Below are positions 1 to 9,692 of a stretch of DNA of 64,000 nucleotides, piece after piece. The position numbers and the translations under genes are program-made. Position 1 is the stretch's first letter; the number at the start of each line of letters is the position of its first letter. The notes under the pieces were generated by a model that saw nothing but the letters and a program-made list of their open reading frames with translations, made no database searches and was not told the origin of the DNA. Location of the stretch: positions 620,001 to 684,000 of the forward strand of contig NC_054686.1 of assembly GCF_011074885.1 (NCBI RefSeq), written 5' to 3'. This DNA is from Brettanomyces bruxellensis (Eukaryota > Ascomycota > Pichiomycetes > Pichiales > Pichiaceae).

Positions 1-1284
1 AGATGTGAAAAGCCTATTTCTGTCTGCGTTTGAAAGTCCATTAATTTTCTCTTTCAACAAGTTCTCGATACCTTCTGCCTCCTCTTTCTTTCCTTTCTTA
101 ACTTTCTTTGCGTTCTTTCCCTTTTTAACTTTCTTATTACCAATATTTCTTTCGAGGGCCGATATCTTTTCAAGTTCAGCGATTTTTTTGGCAGTCTCAT
201 CATAAAGCTCCTTCTGTAATTTCTCGTCCTCTAGTTCCTTTCTGAGTTTAGTGTCCACAATTTTACACTCTCTTATGTACTTGCCCCCTTCAATATTCAA
301 GAGGTCTGGACATGATAAAGCAAAGATAATAGATTGCATGCCCGATTCGCAAGACTTGAAAAATATCCAAAAGACTGGATATAATATTAGATATAGCAAG
401 AGACCAAAAACGCGACCAAACGAAAGAAATCTCCGCGTGGATGGACTCCTCACAATGCCGGGATTTACGACATTCACTTTGATTCTACTAACAACATCTG
501 GTGAATGCTTCTTCTTTTTGTATTCTTCATCAAGCCTTCTTTGAAATTCCTTCGCAAACATGTGAAGCATCAATTTGGAGCTTCCGTAAACTCTCCATGG
601 GCTTCGACTTGGGTATAGTTTATTTTCCCATAGTAAATCATCCAGGTCAACAGTTCCCACTGCCTGGGTTGAACATGTCGATAGCACAATTCTAACATCC
701 CTATCAATCGGCTGGGATTTTATAGCAGGAATAAGCAATGTGAGAAGATGGTAATGGCCCAAATAGTTGACTGCGAGTTGCTTTTCAACACCTTCTGTAC
801 TGACTTCTCTTTGCTTTCCGGGTGGCACCCTTTCCGAAGCAAGGCATATAATTCCATCAAGTCTTCTTGGCACCCTATTGTCCAACCATTTTGTTGCGAA
901 CTTCCGAACTGAGTAAAGCGATGATAGATCACATTGCTCCACGTATATTAAAGGATTGCCAGTTGCATCACGTAGATCATCCACATAATCTGTAATCCAA
1001 ACTGCACCACTATTATCCTTTTCTAATTGGGATGTGAGAAGAACTAGCTGTGCACCTCTCTGTGCCAGTTCTTTCACCAATTCCGATCCAATTCCAGATG
1101 TCCCTCCTGTAATCATGTACACCTTCCCGTGAAGATCACGCTGCCATGTATTGTTTGATCCATTGAAATATAGCTTAAGAAGAGTGATCAATAAAGCAGG
1201 TGGCCCCAATTTCCGAATATACTTCCATCCTGCTGTATTTTCCGGTCCCTTCACGATAAGATTTGCAATGTAGTTAATAGGCAT
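1..1284 (-). CDS. PBR1: Short-chain dehydrogenase, PBR1-like (partial, 3' end outside window)
   Basis: The frame is open for 428 codons from the ATG at 1284 to the window edge, so the C-terminus is missing. It shows the SDR NAD(P)-binding glycine motif TGGTSGIG near residue 50, a central LAVNYLGHYH segment, a catalytic-type serine in IVLSTCS and the YGSSK (YxxxK) motif. The usual NNAG motif is replaced by CLAS. A hydrophobic N-terminus and a Lys/Glu-rich C-terminal tail suggest membrane association. PBR1 (YNL181W) is an essential putative oxidoreductase lying head-to-head with IPI3 in S. cerevisiae; the same divergent arrangement is seen here. The substrate is unknown. The family call is firm; the ortholog call rests largely on synteny. 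Confidence 0.75.
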   Translation of the reverse strand, partial: MPINYIANLIVKGPENTAGWKYIRKLGPPALLITLLKLYFNGSNNTWQRDLHGKVYMITGGTSGIGSELVKELAQRGAQLVLLTSQLEKDNSGAVWITDYVDDLRDATGNPLIYVEQCDLSSLYSVRKFATKWLDNRVPRRLDGIICLASERVPPGKQREVSTEGVEKQLAVNYLGHYHLLTLLIPAIKSQPIDRDVRIVLSTCSTQAVGTVDLDDLLWENKLYPSRSPWRVYGSSKLMLHMFAKEFQRRLDEEYKKKKHSPDVVSRIKVNVVNPGIVRSPSTRRFLSFGRVFGLLLYLILYPVFWIFFKSCESGMQSIIFALSCPDLLNIEGGKYIRECKIVDTKLRKELEDEKLQKELYDETAKKIAELEKISALERNIGNKKVKKGKNAKKVKKGKKEEAEGIENLLKEKINGLSNADRNRLFTS

Positions 1285-1558
1285 TTTTATTAAAGTGCAC
1301 GCGTGTCTATGAATGCAAATTTAAAAGATGTAATTAGCACATATCCTGCTTTTTGGTAGTTGTAAAGATATGATTTACGCCTCTTACTTGATAAAAATGG
1401 GATCAACGAACCGAACGGGTTTGGGAATTGAAAAAAAAAAAAAAAAAAAAAAAATGGAAATAAAATTTTCATATCGTCTATACTGCACCATGATGTTCAA
1501 GAATAGTTTAGATAGCATCTTTCTGTTATATAAAAAGGGCCAATTTATAACTACAACT
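1285..1558. promoter_or_regulatory. Divergent PBR1/IPI3 promoter with A24 tract and RRPE-like site
   Basis: This 274-base gap serves two divergent genes. It holds an uninterrupted run of 24 A at 1431-1454, typical of a nucleosome-depleted yeast promoter. At 1462-1471 lies AAAATTTTCA, whose reverse complement TGAAAATTTT matches the RRPE element of ribosome-biogenesis genes and lies about 90 bases before the IPI3 ATG. The IPI3 frame stays open upstream through this region, but that part is low-complexity and not IPI3-like. Confidence 0.5.
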
Positions 1559-3025
1559 ATGGATGAAGTTGCCTTTTACTGTTCAAAGGGAAGTGATGCA
1601 GATAAAAAGCATTTAAGCACATTCGGCTATCTTTCATCAACTCACTCTCCGAAGCAATATCTTCAATATCGACAATGCTATTGTGATCGAAATGGTGCTG
1701 TTTTAACCGGTGTTGGCCAAGAAACCAAACTTATTACGGCTTGCTATAAGAAGGCATTAATTCAAGTTTATCTTTACGGGAAAGAGGCTCCAGAGCAGAG
1801 AATACCTATTCCTGAGCCACTAACATGTATACAGATTATTGATCATCCAACTATTGCATCCTCATCTAGAAACTCGTCTGAAAATTGGCTTCTAGTTGGT
1901 GGAAGTAGCACGGGACGCTTATATGTATGGGAGCTATCGTCTGGATTACTTCTTGCTGTTAAAGAGTGTCATTATCAATCCATGACTGTTATAAAGCAGT
2001 GTAATAACTATATCGTTACGGGAGGTGCCGATTCCAGGGTTACCGTGTGGAAAATTACAGATTTGATCTCTGATCATATAGTGCGATCCCAGCCGTACGC
2101 TGTTTTTTCAAACCATACCTTGCCTGTCACAGATATAGTAGTCTCAGCCGGGTTAGATGATGATGCAATTATATATTCGTCATCTGAAGACAGCACAATT
2201 AGGTGCTACAGTCTCGTTTCCAAGCAACTTTTAACTACATTTGTTCTTCCGCAAAAGGTAACTTCTCTTGCATCCGATCCTAGCTTTAGGGCTCTTTATG
2301 CAGGACTTCAAAATGGTACCATTCGTGTAATTAATCTTTATAAGGCGGACCCAAGTTCACATGTATTGGAGGCAGTCGGTGGCTTGGGTAAGGTTATCAC
2401 GTTAAAGCCTGATTTGAATAATGATGAATCAATCGCATGTATCCAAAGTGAATCAGCCGATAAAAACAAAAGTAAGGAGGAAAATGCAATCACTAAAACT
2501 ATTGTGAACATTGACGGTACCACAATCATATGCGGAGATATGAGTGGGTATGTGTTTATAGTGGATATTAGAACTAAGCAAATTCAAAGAAAACTAAAAA
2601 CACTTTCTGGACCAGTCTCACAAATATTATTATTCAATGCAATGTGCGATGACAAGAAGTTAACAAGAGATGTCAAGGATAAGCGGATAATCAGGAATAT
2701 TCCAATTTTGAAAAGGGTTGTTGTCGATTCCGAAATTATAGGAAAACACGAGATTACAAAGAGATTGGGTCATCTGGAAAGTACAGCGGAAAGATTTGAC
2801 GTGGATGAATTTATCAATACTGTTCAAAGCCAACAAAAATGTTTCGAAAACACTGGTAAATCCGAAATTATTTCTATTTCGGGTTCTAACACTAGCACAG
2901 CCACGAAACTGGGTGAAACTGCGGAGTTGAAAAAGCAGTTGGAGCAGATGGGTGCCTCTTTTTCTACATTGAAATCAAAATATGAGGAGTTGTATAAAGA
3001 ATACGCCACCATTGCCAACAAATGA
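1559..3025 (+). CDS. IPI3: Pre-rRNA processing WD40 protein Ipi3
   Basis: This 488-residue WD40 protein is the Ipi3 subunit of the Rix1-Ipi1-Ipi3 complex, which acts on nuclear pre-60S particles in ITS2 processing. Blade-like segments end in YVWEL, VTVWKI and IRCYSL, and there is a C-terminal coiled coil (ELKKQLEQMG onward). The frame opens at 1370, but I chose the ATG at 1559: MDEVAFYC aligns with the S. cerevisiae N-terminus MDEQ, and the 63 codons upstream are translated poly-A and promoter sequence. Length fits the family (about 555 in S. cerevisiae). A short AT-rich terminator-like stretch follows the stop at 3031-3062. Confidence 0.93.
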   Translation: MDEVAFYCSKGSDADKKHLSTFGYLSSTHSPKQYLQYRQCYCDRNGAVLTGVGQETKLITACYKKALIQVYLYGKEAPEQRIPIPEPLTCIQIIDHPTIASSSRNSSENWLLVGGSSTGRLYVWELSSGLLLAVKECHYQSMTVIKQCNNYIVTGGADSRVTVWKITDLISDHIVRSQPYAVFSNHTLPVTDIVVSAGLDDDAIIYSSSEDSTIRCYSLVSKQLLTTFVLPQKVTSLASDPSFRALYAGLQNGTIRVINLYKADPSSHVLEAVGGLGKVITLKPDLNNDESIACIQSESADKNKSKEENAITKTIVNIDGTTIICGDMSGYVFIVDIRTKQIQRKLKTLSGPVSQILLFNAMCDDKKLTRDVKDKRIIRNIPILKRVVVDSEIIGKHEITKRLGHLESTAERFDVDEFINTVQSQQKCFENTGKSEIISISGSNTSTATKLGETAELKKQLEQMGASFSTLKSKYEELYKEYATIANK

Positions 3026-3871
3026 AAAGCACAATATAATATATAAATAGTATAAAAATAAATGTACTTTTTTTTTTGGTATTATTTCTCAGAGTATTAC
3101 AGTATTGAAAATCCTATCGTAACAGTATGTGGATTTCGCGAGAATACCCAAATTTTGAGGAAGAAAAACATGCTCGGTAAAGCCCCAATTGCCGCTTTCA
3201 TTGTTTGGAAATAAATAATGTGCTGTCATGCTTAGAAAAAGAAAAATTTGAGGTATCCAATTATTAGAATATTTCTCGGCATCTATTCCCAATTAGCGGT
3301 TTTCTTGTTGAGAATTGTAGTAATTTTATTGTCAAGAAAATGATTCCTAAATCCTTAGTAATATCTTTTTGATTTTTAAAGAGGGGGGAACAATGGACGG
3401 TATTATTTTGTTTTCCGTTAGGATGCGCAAAAAAAATCACTATTCGTGATCTTATATATAGGGGGGAGTTTACGAATCTGCAATTTCTTTTAGATTCAGA
3501 GATTTAAATATGTAATCCAACCACAATCAAAACGTATTTTGTACTTTCATTTCCATTTCAGGTGATATCACGCTTGTATAAATTGCTGACACGCAGTGGT
3601 TGTGCGTTTGAAAATTTCACCATATATATAAAGTGAAATATCAGCTGAATATCAAGACGATAAAAGTACAGTTAAGATATTACGATACAACAGTTACTGC
3701 CACCAAATTATTATTAGAGAGTTGCTTGAGTTTGTTATACATTTCATAAAACAGGAATCGAAAAAGAACTATTGAATTTCAACTCGTTGCAATACCATTT
3801 TTACGCGGGGTTTACAGACATACTTAACAATTATTGTTTCAACTAATATAATAGAAATTCATTTGAGTTGA
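3026..3871. promoter_or_regulatory. Intergenic region: IPI3 3' end and MFS transporter promoter
   Basis: These 846 bases hold the AT-rich IPI3 terminator (TATATAAATAG near 3040) and the upstream region of the transporter. Two G-runs of the STRE type (AGGGG core) occur at 3382-3388 and 3460-3466, with TATATATA-like tracts near 3454 and 3624. Regulation by a general stress factor (Msn2/4-type) is possible but only inferred. I see no gene or RNA here. Confidence 0.35.
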
Positions 3872-5737
3872 ATGACTGACACAAATTCACGCAATGGTGG
3901 TGGGGCCAACGATAGTAAGGTACAGTCCTCAAACAGCGAAGAAAAGCTAACGTCCAGTAGCGATCAGGGTGATACTGATCTTCACTATGTGGAGACGAAT
4001 GGAACTCCAGAAAACTTCAATGCTGATAATATATCAGTTGGTACGACAACATCAGACTCTTCTGATACGTCAACTGCTAATGCTGATGATGTGGGTAGTG
4101 GATTTTCAGATCTTGGAAGGGTTCCTACCAATAAATCGATGCTTTATAAAGATCCAGAGCAAAGACCTCCAATATTCAAGTCGACTCTGCAAGAAGTTAT
4201 ATGTATTATCTGCGTCACTTTTGCCCCCGCCGCTGCCACGATGGCTGGATCATGCTTCCAGTTAGCACTTACTGTTACATCTGAGTTTTTCCACGTTGAT
4301 GGTGGCCGACTCACTTGGTGTGTGAATAGTGTTGTTCTTGCAAATGGTGCCTGCTTGTTATTGATGGGTGGCGTTGCCGATGGCTTGGGGCGTCGAAATT
4401 CTTTGATGATTGGATATTTTTTGTATGCCGTGTTCTCTCTCATCTCAGGTTTTATGAATAACTTTGTTGCTCTCTGTATTATGAGGGCTTTGATGGGTGC
4501 TTCAGTTGCGTGTGCCACGCCTGCTGCTGCCGGATTTTTAGGCTCCACTTACAAAGATTCTAAAAGGAAAAACATGGCAATGAGTATTTTCTCACTAGGA
4601 GCCCCTGTTGGTGGTGCCAGCGGCTTCTTTATTGCCGGTGTTTGTTTGGTTGCAATAAACTGGCGTGCCATCCATTTCTTTTTGGCAATATTGTTCTGTA
4701 TAATCAGTGTTTGCGTTTACTTTTATATACCAAATGATGAGACGCATATGGAATGGCGCCGGTCGAAAGAGATTTTCCGCCATTTGGACTATGGAGGTTC
4801 GGTCATATCGTTGGCAGCATTCACTTTAATATGCTTTGCTCTTACACAGGTTGATGCAACCGAGAAAAGATGGAATACACCTTACATCATAGCATTGCTT
4901 GTGGTTGGCATTCTATTGATAGGCGTTTTCGTTCTATACGAGATCTACATTCCATCACAACCAATTATGCCTATGAAACTTTACAAAAGCTTGAACTTTG
5001 ATCTCTGTATGATCATTTCGGCATTCTGTTGGATGAATTTTCAAGGTGTCCTAAATTATTATTCTATTGTTTACTTAGAAATGATTAGAGGATACTCTTC
5101 CATTATTACGGCCTGCTGTCTGCTCCCACAAACAATTGTTGGTATGTGTGTCAATATTTTCGCCGGTTTCACAATGCATTTAATACCTGGCCACATTTTG
5201 GTTTCCGTCGGCTGTTTAGGCTTTTTGGTAGCAACAATTATCTGGTCCACACTCTCAATCGACAGAAATTACTTTCTTGGCCCATTCTGGTCTTTCTGTA
5301 TTTGCGTCTTGGGAGCAGACCTTATTTATAACGTCTCGAATCGTTGTTCTTTGAATCTCGTTTCAAAAGACGTTCAGAGTAGAGCTGCTGGAACATTCAA
5401 TACCATCATCAACCTAGCTTCTTCGGTTGGTTTGGGAATTGCTAGTACTATTGTCACGTCAAAGTACAGTTTATATGGTACTACTGAAGAGGACGACCAT
5501 CCCGTTCAACTATGGGAAGGTATTAGATATGCATTCTATTTCGGTCTTGCTCTCTGTGGCTCCTCTTTAGTAATCAGCTTCTTTTTGAAAGTTGGCGTTG
5601 TTGGTGCCATTAAAAAGCCAGATGATATCGAAGAAGCTCAAGATGAATCCTCCTCAAACGAGAAAGTTTCCGACCCAAGTAGTGAGCCAAAAGCAGCTCT
5701 CGGCACACGGGAAAACGGCTTGATTCCGGCAGCCTGA
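3872..5737 (+). CDS. MFS transporter, DHA2 (ATR1-like) drug:H+ antiporter family
   Basis: This 621-residue plasma-membrane-type transporter has a Ser/Thr/Asp-rich cytosolic N-terminus of about 100 residues, roughly 14 hydrophobic segments and an acidic hydrophilic tail. MFS signatures are visible: GGVADGLGRRNSLMIG is the loop 2-3 motif A and LGAPVGGASG is the antiporter motif C region. The closest relatives I recognise are S. cerevisiae ATR1 and YOR378W (AMF1), which export small toxic compounds, boron or ammonium. The substrate cannot be read from sequence. The ATG at 3872 follows an in-frame stop and a long AT-rich leader. Confidence 0.85.
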   Translation: MTDTNSRNGGGANDSKVQSSNSEEKLTSSSDQGDTDLHYVETNGTPENFNADNISVGTTTSDSSDTSTANADDVGSGFSDLGRVPTNKSMLYKDPEQRPPIFKSTLQEVICIICVTFAPAAATMAGSCFQLALTVTSEFFHVDGGRLTWCVNSVVLANGACLLLMGGVADGLGRRNSLMIGYFLYAVFSLISGFMNNFVALCIMRALMGASVACATPAAAGFLGSTYKDSKRKNMAMSIFSLGAPVGGASGFFIAGVCLVAINWRAIHFFLAILFCIISVCVYFYIPNDETHMEWRRSKEIFRHLDYGGSVISLAAFTLICFALTQVDATEKRWNTPYIIALLVVGILLIGVFVLYEIYIPSQPIMPMKLYKSLNFDLCMIISAFCWMNFQGVLNYYSIVYLEMIRGYSSIITACCLLPQTIVGMCVNIFAGFTMHLIPGHILVSVGCLGFLVATIIWSTLSIDRNYFLGPFWSFCICVLGADLIYNVSNRCSLNLVSKDVQSRAAGTFNTIINLASSVGLGIASTIVTSKYSLYGTTEEDDHPVQLWEGIRYAFYFGLALCGSSLVISFFLKVGVVGAIKKPDDIEEAQDESSSNEKVSDPSSEPKAALGTRENGLIPAA

Positions 5738-5837
5738 AACACAGTTAATTCTAAATAAGCTTCCTTTTTATCCAAAACTTATGCAAAACTATATCTTACT
5801 AAACGTAAATACTGTAAAACATCGAAATGCAAAAAGT

Positions 5838-6314
5838 TTAGTGCTTTATTACCGCTTTTTCTGCCGCCTTCTCGATCCATCTTCCGTGCTTCTTCCGAGT
5901 TCTTCGTGCCTTTCTGTCCCCTCTGGTGGGTGATAGAGGTCTGTTAAATCCTTTCTTTCTGTTAATGTACTGTCTATACTCGTTATGTTGTATTTTATGG
6001 ACACCGTAGCAATCTGTTCCCTCCACTTTTTTGTTTTTCGTACTTCCAAATCCACTGAAACCCATCATCTTTTTTATTAGATTGGTTTCTAGGTTATCTT
6101 CTTTATTATCTTCTTCTTCATCTGCCTTTTTAGCATTCTTCCTACTCTGATTGGACTTTAAATTATCGTTTTTCTTCACAAGCATTTCTTTTTCAAATCT
6201 TACTCTGTCTTTTCGACTCCTTCCACTCTCTTTTGCAGTGAATTGTAATGCCTCTTTGTCTGAATCATTATCATTATTGTAATTGCTAATCCGAACATCA
6301 CGCGTATCTAACAT
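5838..6314 (-). CDS. U4/U6.U5 tri-snRNP 27 kDa protein (SNRNP27-like)
   Basis: This small basic protein (158 residues from the ATG at 6314) has a conserved block at about residues 83-127: MMGFSGFGSTK, then YRQYINRKKGFNRPL. That block matches the C-terminal domain of human SNRNP27 (MGFGSFETTKGKKV, then YRQYMNRKGGFNRPL). In the family this domain sits near the U6 ACAGAGA/5' splice-site region of the tri-snRNP before activation. The N-terminal half is charged (Lys/Glu/Asp), replacing the RS-rich region of the human protein. The frame opens slightly earlier through a TTG, so I use the first ATG. The gene is divergent from NOP6 across 265 bases. To my knowledge S. cerevisiae has no annotated ortholog. 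Confidence 0.8.
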   Translation of the reverse strand: MLDTRDVRISNYNNDNDSDKEALQFTAKESGRSRKDRVRFEKEMLVKKNDNLKSNQSRKNAKKADEEEDNKEDNLETNLIKKMMGFSGFGSTKNKKVEGTDCYGVHKIQHNEYRQYINRKKGFNRPLSPTRGDRKARRTRKKHGRWIEKAAEKAVIKH

Positions 6315-6579
6315 ATTTGGCACACTCAAATTTCTGCAAAGTCAGTATTGTTTTATCTCTTTTACAAAGAGAATCAATCATACAGGAGTCTTTATCGGCT
6401 TATCTTGATGAGGAAGTACACACTTCAAAAAAAAAAAAAAAAATTTCACGATAAAAAGTCTGAAAAGTATAAAATTCTTCATCTTCATTATTATACTCTT
6501 CACTAAATTCTACTGCGGAAGTAAGCCATTGCTTACACTATATATTTATAGGTACTTCATTTTATATAAATAAAAGAAG
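6315..6579. promoter_or_regulatory. Divergent 27K/NOP6 promoter with PAC and RRPE-like motifs
   Basis: The 265-base shared promoter contains GATGAG at 6407-6412 (the PAC core) and, about 30 bases on, an A17 run at 6427-6443 ending in AAAATTTCA (6440-6448), close to a reverse RRPE. PAC plus RRPE is the classical pair upstream of yeast ribosome-biogenesis genes, which fits NOP6. Confidence 0.5.
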
Positions 6580-7269
6580 ATGAGCGAAGAAACGCCGAAG
6601 CTTTCGAAGAAACAGCTTAAGGCACTCAGATTCAAGGCTAAGAAATCAGATAAGGCTGCTGAGAAGTTGGAAAAAGTTGAAACTAGCATCAAAGAAGTGA
6701 AAGAGAAGAAGGAATCGGAGAAGAGAAAAAATGAAACTGCAGAAGGTGTGCATCCAAGGAAGAAGAGAAAGACTAGAAGAGGACATCATGGAAGAGGTAA
6801 GAATGGTGCACATAATGGACCAAGATTTCTTTTATTTGTTGGAAATCTTCCCTATAGCATTGATGAAAAGACTCTCAGAGAGCATTTTAAAGCTGGAAAT
6901 CCCGATTTAATACGAATAAGAAAGGACAAAGGAATTGCATTTCTAGAGTTTCTGACTGCCAAGGGTCATATACAAGGAAGAATCGATGCTTGTTTGGCTC
7001 TTCACCATTCGGTGCTGAATAACAGAAGAATTAATGTTGAACTTACTGCCGGAGGAGGTGGTAATTCGAAAAACAGAATTGAGAAGATAAAAGAAAAGAA
7101 CGAGAAATTGATAAAGAAACGTGTGGAGAAAATTAAGAAGGAGAAGAAGTCAAAGGAAAGTTCAGATACAGCTGACTCTAGTACTCCGGATGAAACAGAT
7201 CTGGCATTGAAATCAGGAAGTGGTATTCATCCATCCAGACTCGCCATGATAGAGAAGAGTAAAAACTGA
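6580..7269 (+). CDS. NOP6: Ribosome biogenesis RRM protein Nop6
   Basis: This 229-residue nucleolar protein is Nop6, which helps assemble the 90S/40S pre-ribosome by binding the 5' ETS. The order of parts matches S. cerevisiae Nop6 closely: a lysine-rich start (LSKKQLKALRFK), the basic block KKRKTRRGHHGRGKNG at about residues 61-76, one RRM at about 83-155 with the RNP2-like FLLFVGNLP and RNP1-like KGIAFLEF, then the diagnostic INVELTAGGGGNS and a basic coiled C-terminus ending in GIHPSRLAM. Length is near the S. cerevisiae protein (225). The ATG at 6580 is well placed behind a PAC/RRPE-type promoter. Confidence 0.93.
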   Translation: MSEETPKLSKKQLKALRFKAKKSDKAAEKLEKVETSIKEVKEKKESEKRKNETAEGVHPRKKRKTRRGHHGRGKNGAHNGPRFLLFVGNLPYSIDEKTLREHFKAGNPDLIRIRKDKGIAFLEFLTAKGHIQGRIDACLALHHSVLNNRRINVELTAGGGGNSKNRIEKIKEKNEKLIKKRVEKIKKEKKSKESSDTADSSTPDETDLALKSGSGIHPSRLAMIEKSKN

Positions 7270-7695
7270 GAACCTTCGATAAACTTATTAATGTATGTAC
7301 AAGTACTTGCGAATGATACCAGATAATGCATTAGACTGGTTTAAATATAATAAGAAATGTAATTCTAGTAATCTTTGATTAAACGCACATGAGAATAAAG
7401 ATATATAGTTTGTTTTAGTTTCAAGAAGTCGTGTATATTTTGAAGCGCTTGAAGCCAAGATATACACACAAAAAACCAGAAAATGGAGAATACAAAGAAA
7501 AGTGTTCGAAACTAACGGAACCACAAATCGGCTTACACGATGATCGCTCTCGTGAAAGCAGTTCAAATGTGGTAAAAATCATGGAAAGAAAGTGTGTCCA
7601 AATGAAAGAGCGGTAAGAGATATAAAGTTTGTGGGACGATGATGTGCCCTCTAAAAAAATGGTATCAATATGTGCACAAAGCAGCAGTATGGTGT
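7270..7695. other. Convergent 3' intergenic region NOP6/RHO5
   Basis: These 426 bases lie between two converging genes. They hold AT-rich terminator-like sequence after each stop. Small open frames of 60-96 codons on both strands have no recognisable protein character. No gene or RNA is seen. Confidence 0.4.
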
Positions 7696-8397
7696 CTATA
7701 GGATAATGCATTTCTTTGAGCGGGACATCTTTGACATCTTTCTCTTCTTTTTGTGGGATTTTAGAGCTGGAGCAGGAGCCTGCTTTCCACCTGCTGCAAT
7801 TGCTGGTAGTTCTCCTGCAGAAGGTTCAATGTTGTTGGCTGCAATTTGCACGACATCTGGAGATATAACTGCTTTTATTGCATAATCGAAAATCTCCCTA
7901 ACACCTTGCTGTGAAGCAGCAGAACATTCCCTATATCCAACGCAACCTAGGGAACTGGCAAGTCTTTCTGCAGCTGCAGATGTAACTGGAGTGTCACCAT
8001 TCTCCTCAAGCTCATCCAGAACATGGGGATCATCTCTAAGATCAGCTTTGGTTCCGACAAGTAGCACAAGTGTGTCCTTAGGAGTGTGGTGTCTAATTTC
8101 GGGAATCCACTTACTCTTCACGTTTGCGTAAGAAGATGGTTCAACAACAGAAAAACAAATAAGGAAAATGTCAGTTTGAGTGTAGGAAAGAGGTCTTAAC
8201 CGATCGTATTCCTCCTGTCCAGCAGTATCCCATAAATTTATTGTGACCTTCTCGTTGTCAACCATCACATTTGCAGAATAGTTGTCAAAGACTGTAGGAA
8301 CGTAATCCTCAGGAAACTGATTTGTAGTATAAGAAATAAGAAGAGAGGTCTTACCGACAGCACCATCTCCGACAACGACACATTTGATTGATTTCAT
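7696..8397 (-). CDS. RHO5: Rac-type Rho GTPase (RHO5/RAC1)
   Basis: This 233-residue small GTPase has all G motifs: GDGAVGKT (10-17), effector loop [16 protein letters not shown] with Thr35, WDTAGQ with Gln61, TKAD and ECSA. Trp56 together with YSANVMVD is the Rac signature (Cdc42 has Phe56). The tail is proline/alanine-rich, then strongly basic ([17 protein letters not shown]), and ends in CIIL, a CaaX box with Leu that predicts geranylgeranylation and plasma-membrane targeting. S. cerevisiae Rho5, regarded as the yeast Rac, carries a long insert near the effector region and an extended tail; both are absent or short here. RHO5 (YNL180C) neighbours PBR1 and IPI3 in S. cerevisiae, in agreement with this location. 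Confidence 0.92.
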   Translation of the reverse strand: MKSIKCVVVGDGAVGKTSLLISYTTNQFPEDYVPTVFDNYSANVMVDNEKVTINLWDTAGQEEYDRLRPLSYTQTDIFLICFSVVEPSSYANVKSKWIPEIRHHTPKDTLVLLVGTKADLRDDPHVLDELEENGDTPVTSAAAERLASSLGCVGYRECSAASQQGVREIFDYAIKAVISPDVVQIAANNIEPSAGELPAIAAGGKQAPAPALKSHKKKRKMSKMSRSKKCIIL

Positions 8398-9692
8398 GGT
8401 TATAATTATAAATTATTATTTACCCTTGGTCCGTCTAATAAAAGTGAGTGATGATGACTTAACAGGAAACTCCTTTTTAAGGTGAATAAAGTGGATCTGC
8501 TTTTGAGCACAGGGATAAGTCAAGTTTCAACGATCTTTAAAAAAGAAGAAATTGCACTGAAAAAAATTATTAGGACCTTAAACTATTTTCCATATATTAA
8601 ATGATCCTCAAGGGATGGTGGATATGTTCAAGTAAAGTTTCACAGGATGAAATTGTTTACAAAAAAATTATATCAAATAAAATGGAAAATAAGAGGATTT
8701 ATTTAGCCAAAAAGGAGAAGAAATTGCTGTCAGTAAAATTAAGTTGAATGCGCGCACTCAATCAACGAAAAGTAAATAAAATCTTTAAAATGTCCACGAA
8801 AATAATAATGGGAGAAAATGGATCTAAATAATAAGCATTATCCCAAGCGCGGGAAAAGGGTCAGTAATAGTGTCAGGTTTAGAGCACAGATAAACGCTGG
8901 ATGGAATGTATGATTATGTGTACTGCTTTCTACACTAATTTGCTTAAGCTTAAACAAATTTGCAATCAAGATTCTAAGAGAATCAATTATACTAAATGTG
9001 CTTCTTTTTTTTATACTGAAAAGCAACAGAACTGAGAAATGGCAACCATGATGATAGTAATAAATAAATGTGGAAATTTTGTGTTCCCCTTATTAAATTT
9101 TCGCTTTATGTAAGTCAATAATTAATTTATCTTTAATCACGTATTTATGATTGATCGTCCCATTGATTTAGAAAGCAGTAAAGTAATCAGCATAACTGCA
9201 AAGTCAGCGGAACAGGCGTATTCTCTACATTATTTTAATCTTCCTTCCCATTAAAGAACCAATAAGAGAAAAGCATTAATCTATTCATAGTGTGGCATGA
9301 AGTCAAGAAATTGAAAGAAAGACTTCTCGGCATCTCGCTTATACCATTTTTCAATTTATTTCAACCGCATTCAGTACTTGATTGTATTCAACGTTTACGT
9401 TATTGTCTTTCGTAAAACTGAAATTGAATAGAAAGGGGAAAAAAATGGTAAAAAAAATATTCTGCATCAATATGTACACCACCAATATTGTTTCGATGCA
9501 AAGAATTGGATGTCAAGTAAAATTTTCGGATTTCTTTACAGATATGCGTATCCACGCTTTTCGTGTATATCATAAACTACAGTAGTGTGTGATAGGGAGA
9601 AATATGTCGTCTTGAATATACTGTGAGTTACTTAATATTTGTATCCATGGTCTTTAACAGACATCAGAACTTTCTTCTCTTCACATCATAAG
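8398..9692. promoter_or_regulatory. Long intergenic region: RHO5 promoter and oxidase 3' end
   Basis: About 1.3 kb of AT-rich sequence lies between two minus-strand genes. The part next to 8398 must carry the RHO5 promoter. Only short frames (62-67 codons) with no family resemblance occur. I see no tRNA, repeat or obvious control motif. Confidence 0.35.

Noticed and set aside
1370..1558. A 63-residue N-terminal extension of IPI3
   Set aside because: It is translated from a poly-A run and promoter sequence; the Ipi3 family N-terminus aligns at the ATG 1559.
4144..4548. A 134-codon frame opposite the MFS transporter
   Set aside because: It lies entirely inside a certain transmembrane gene and has no protein-family features.
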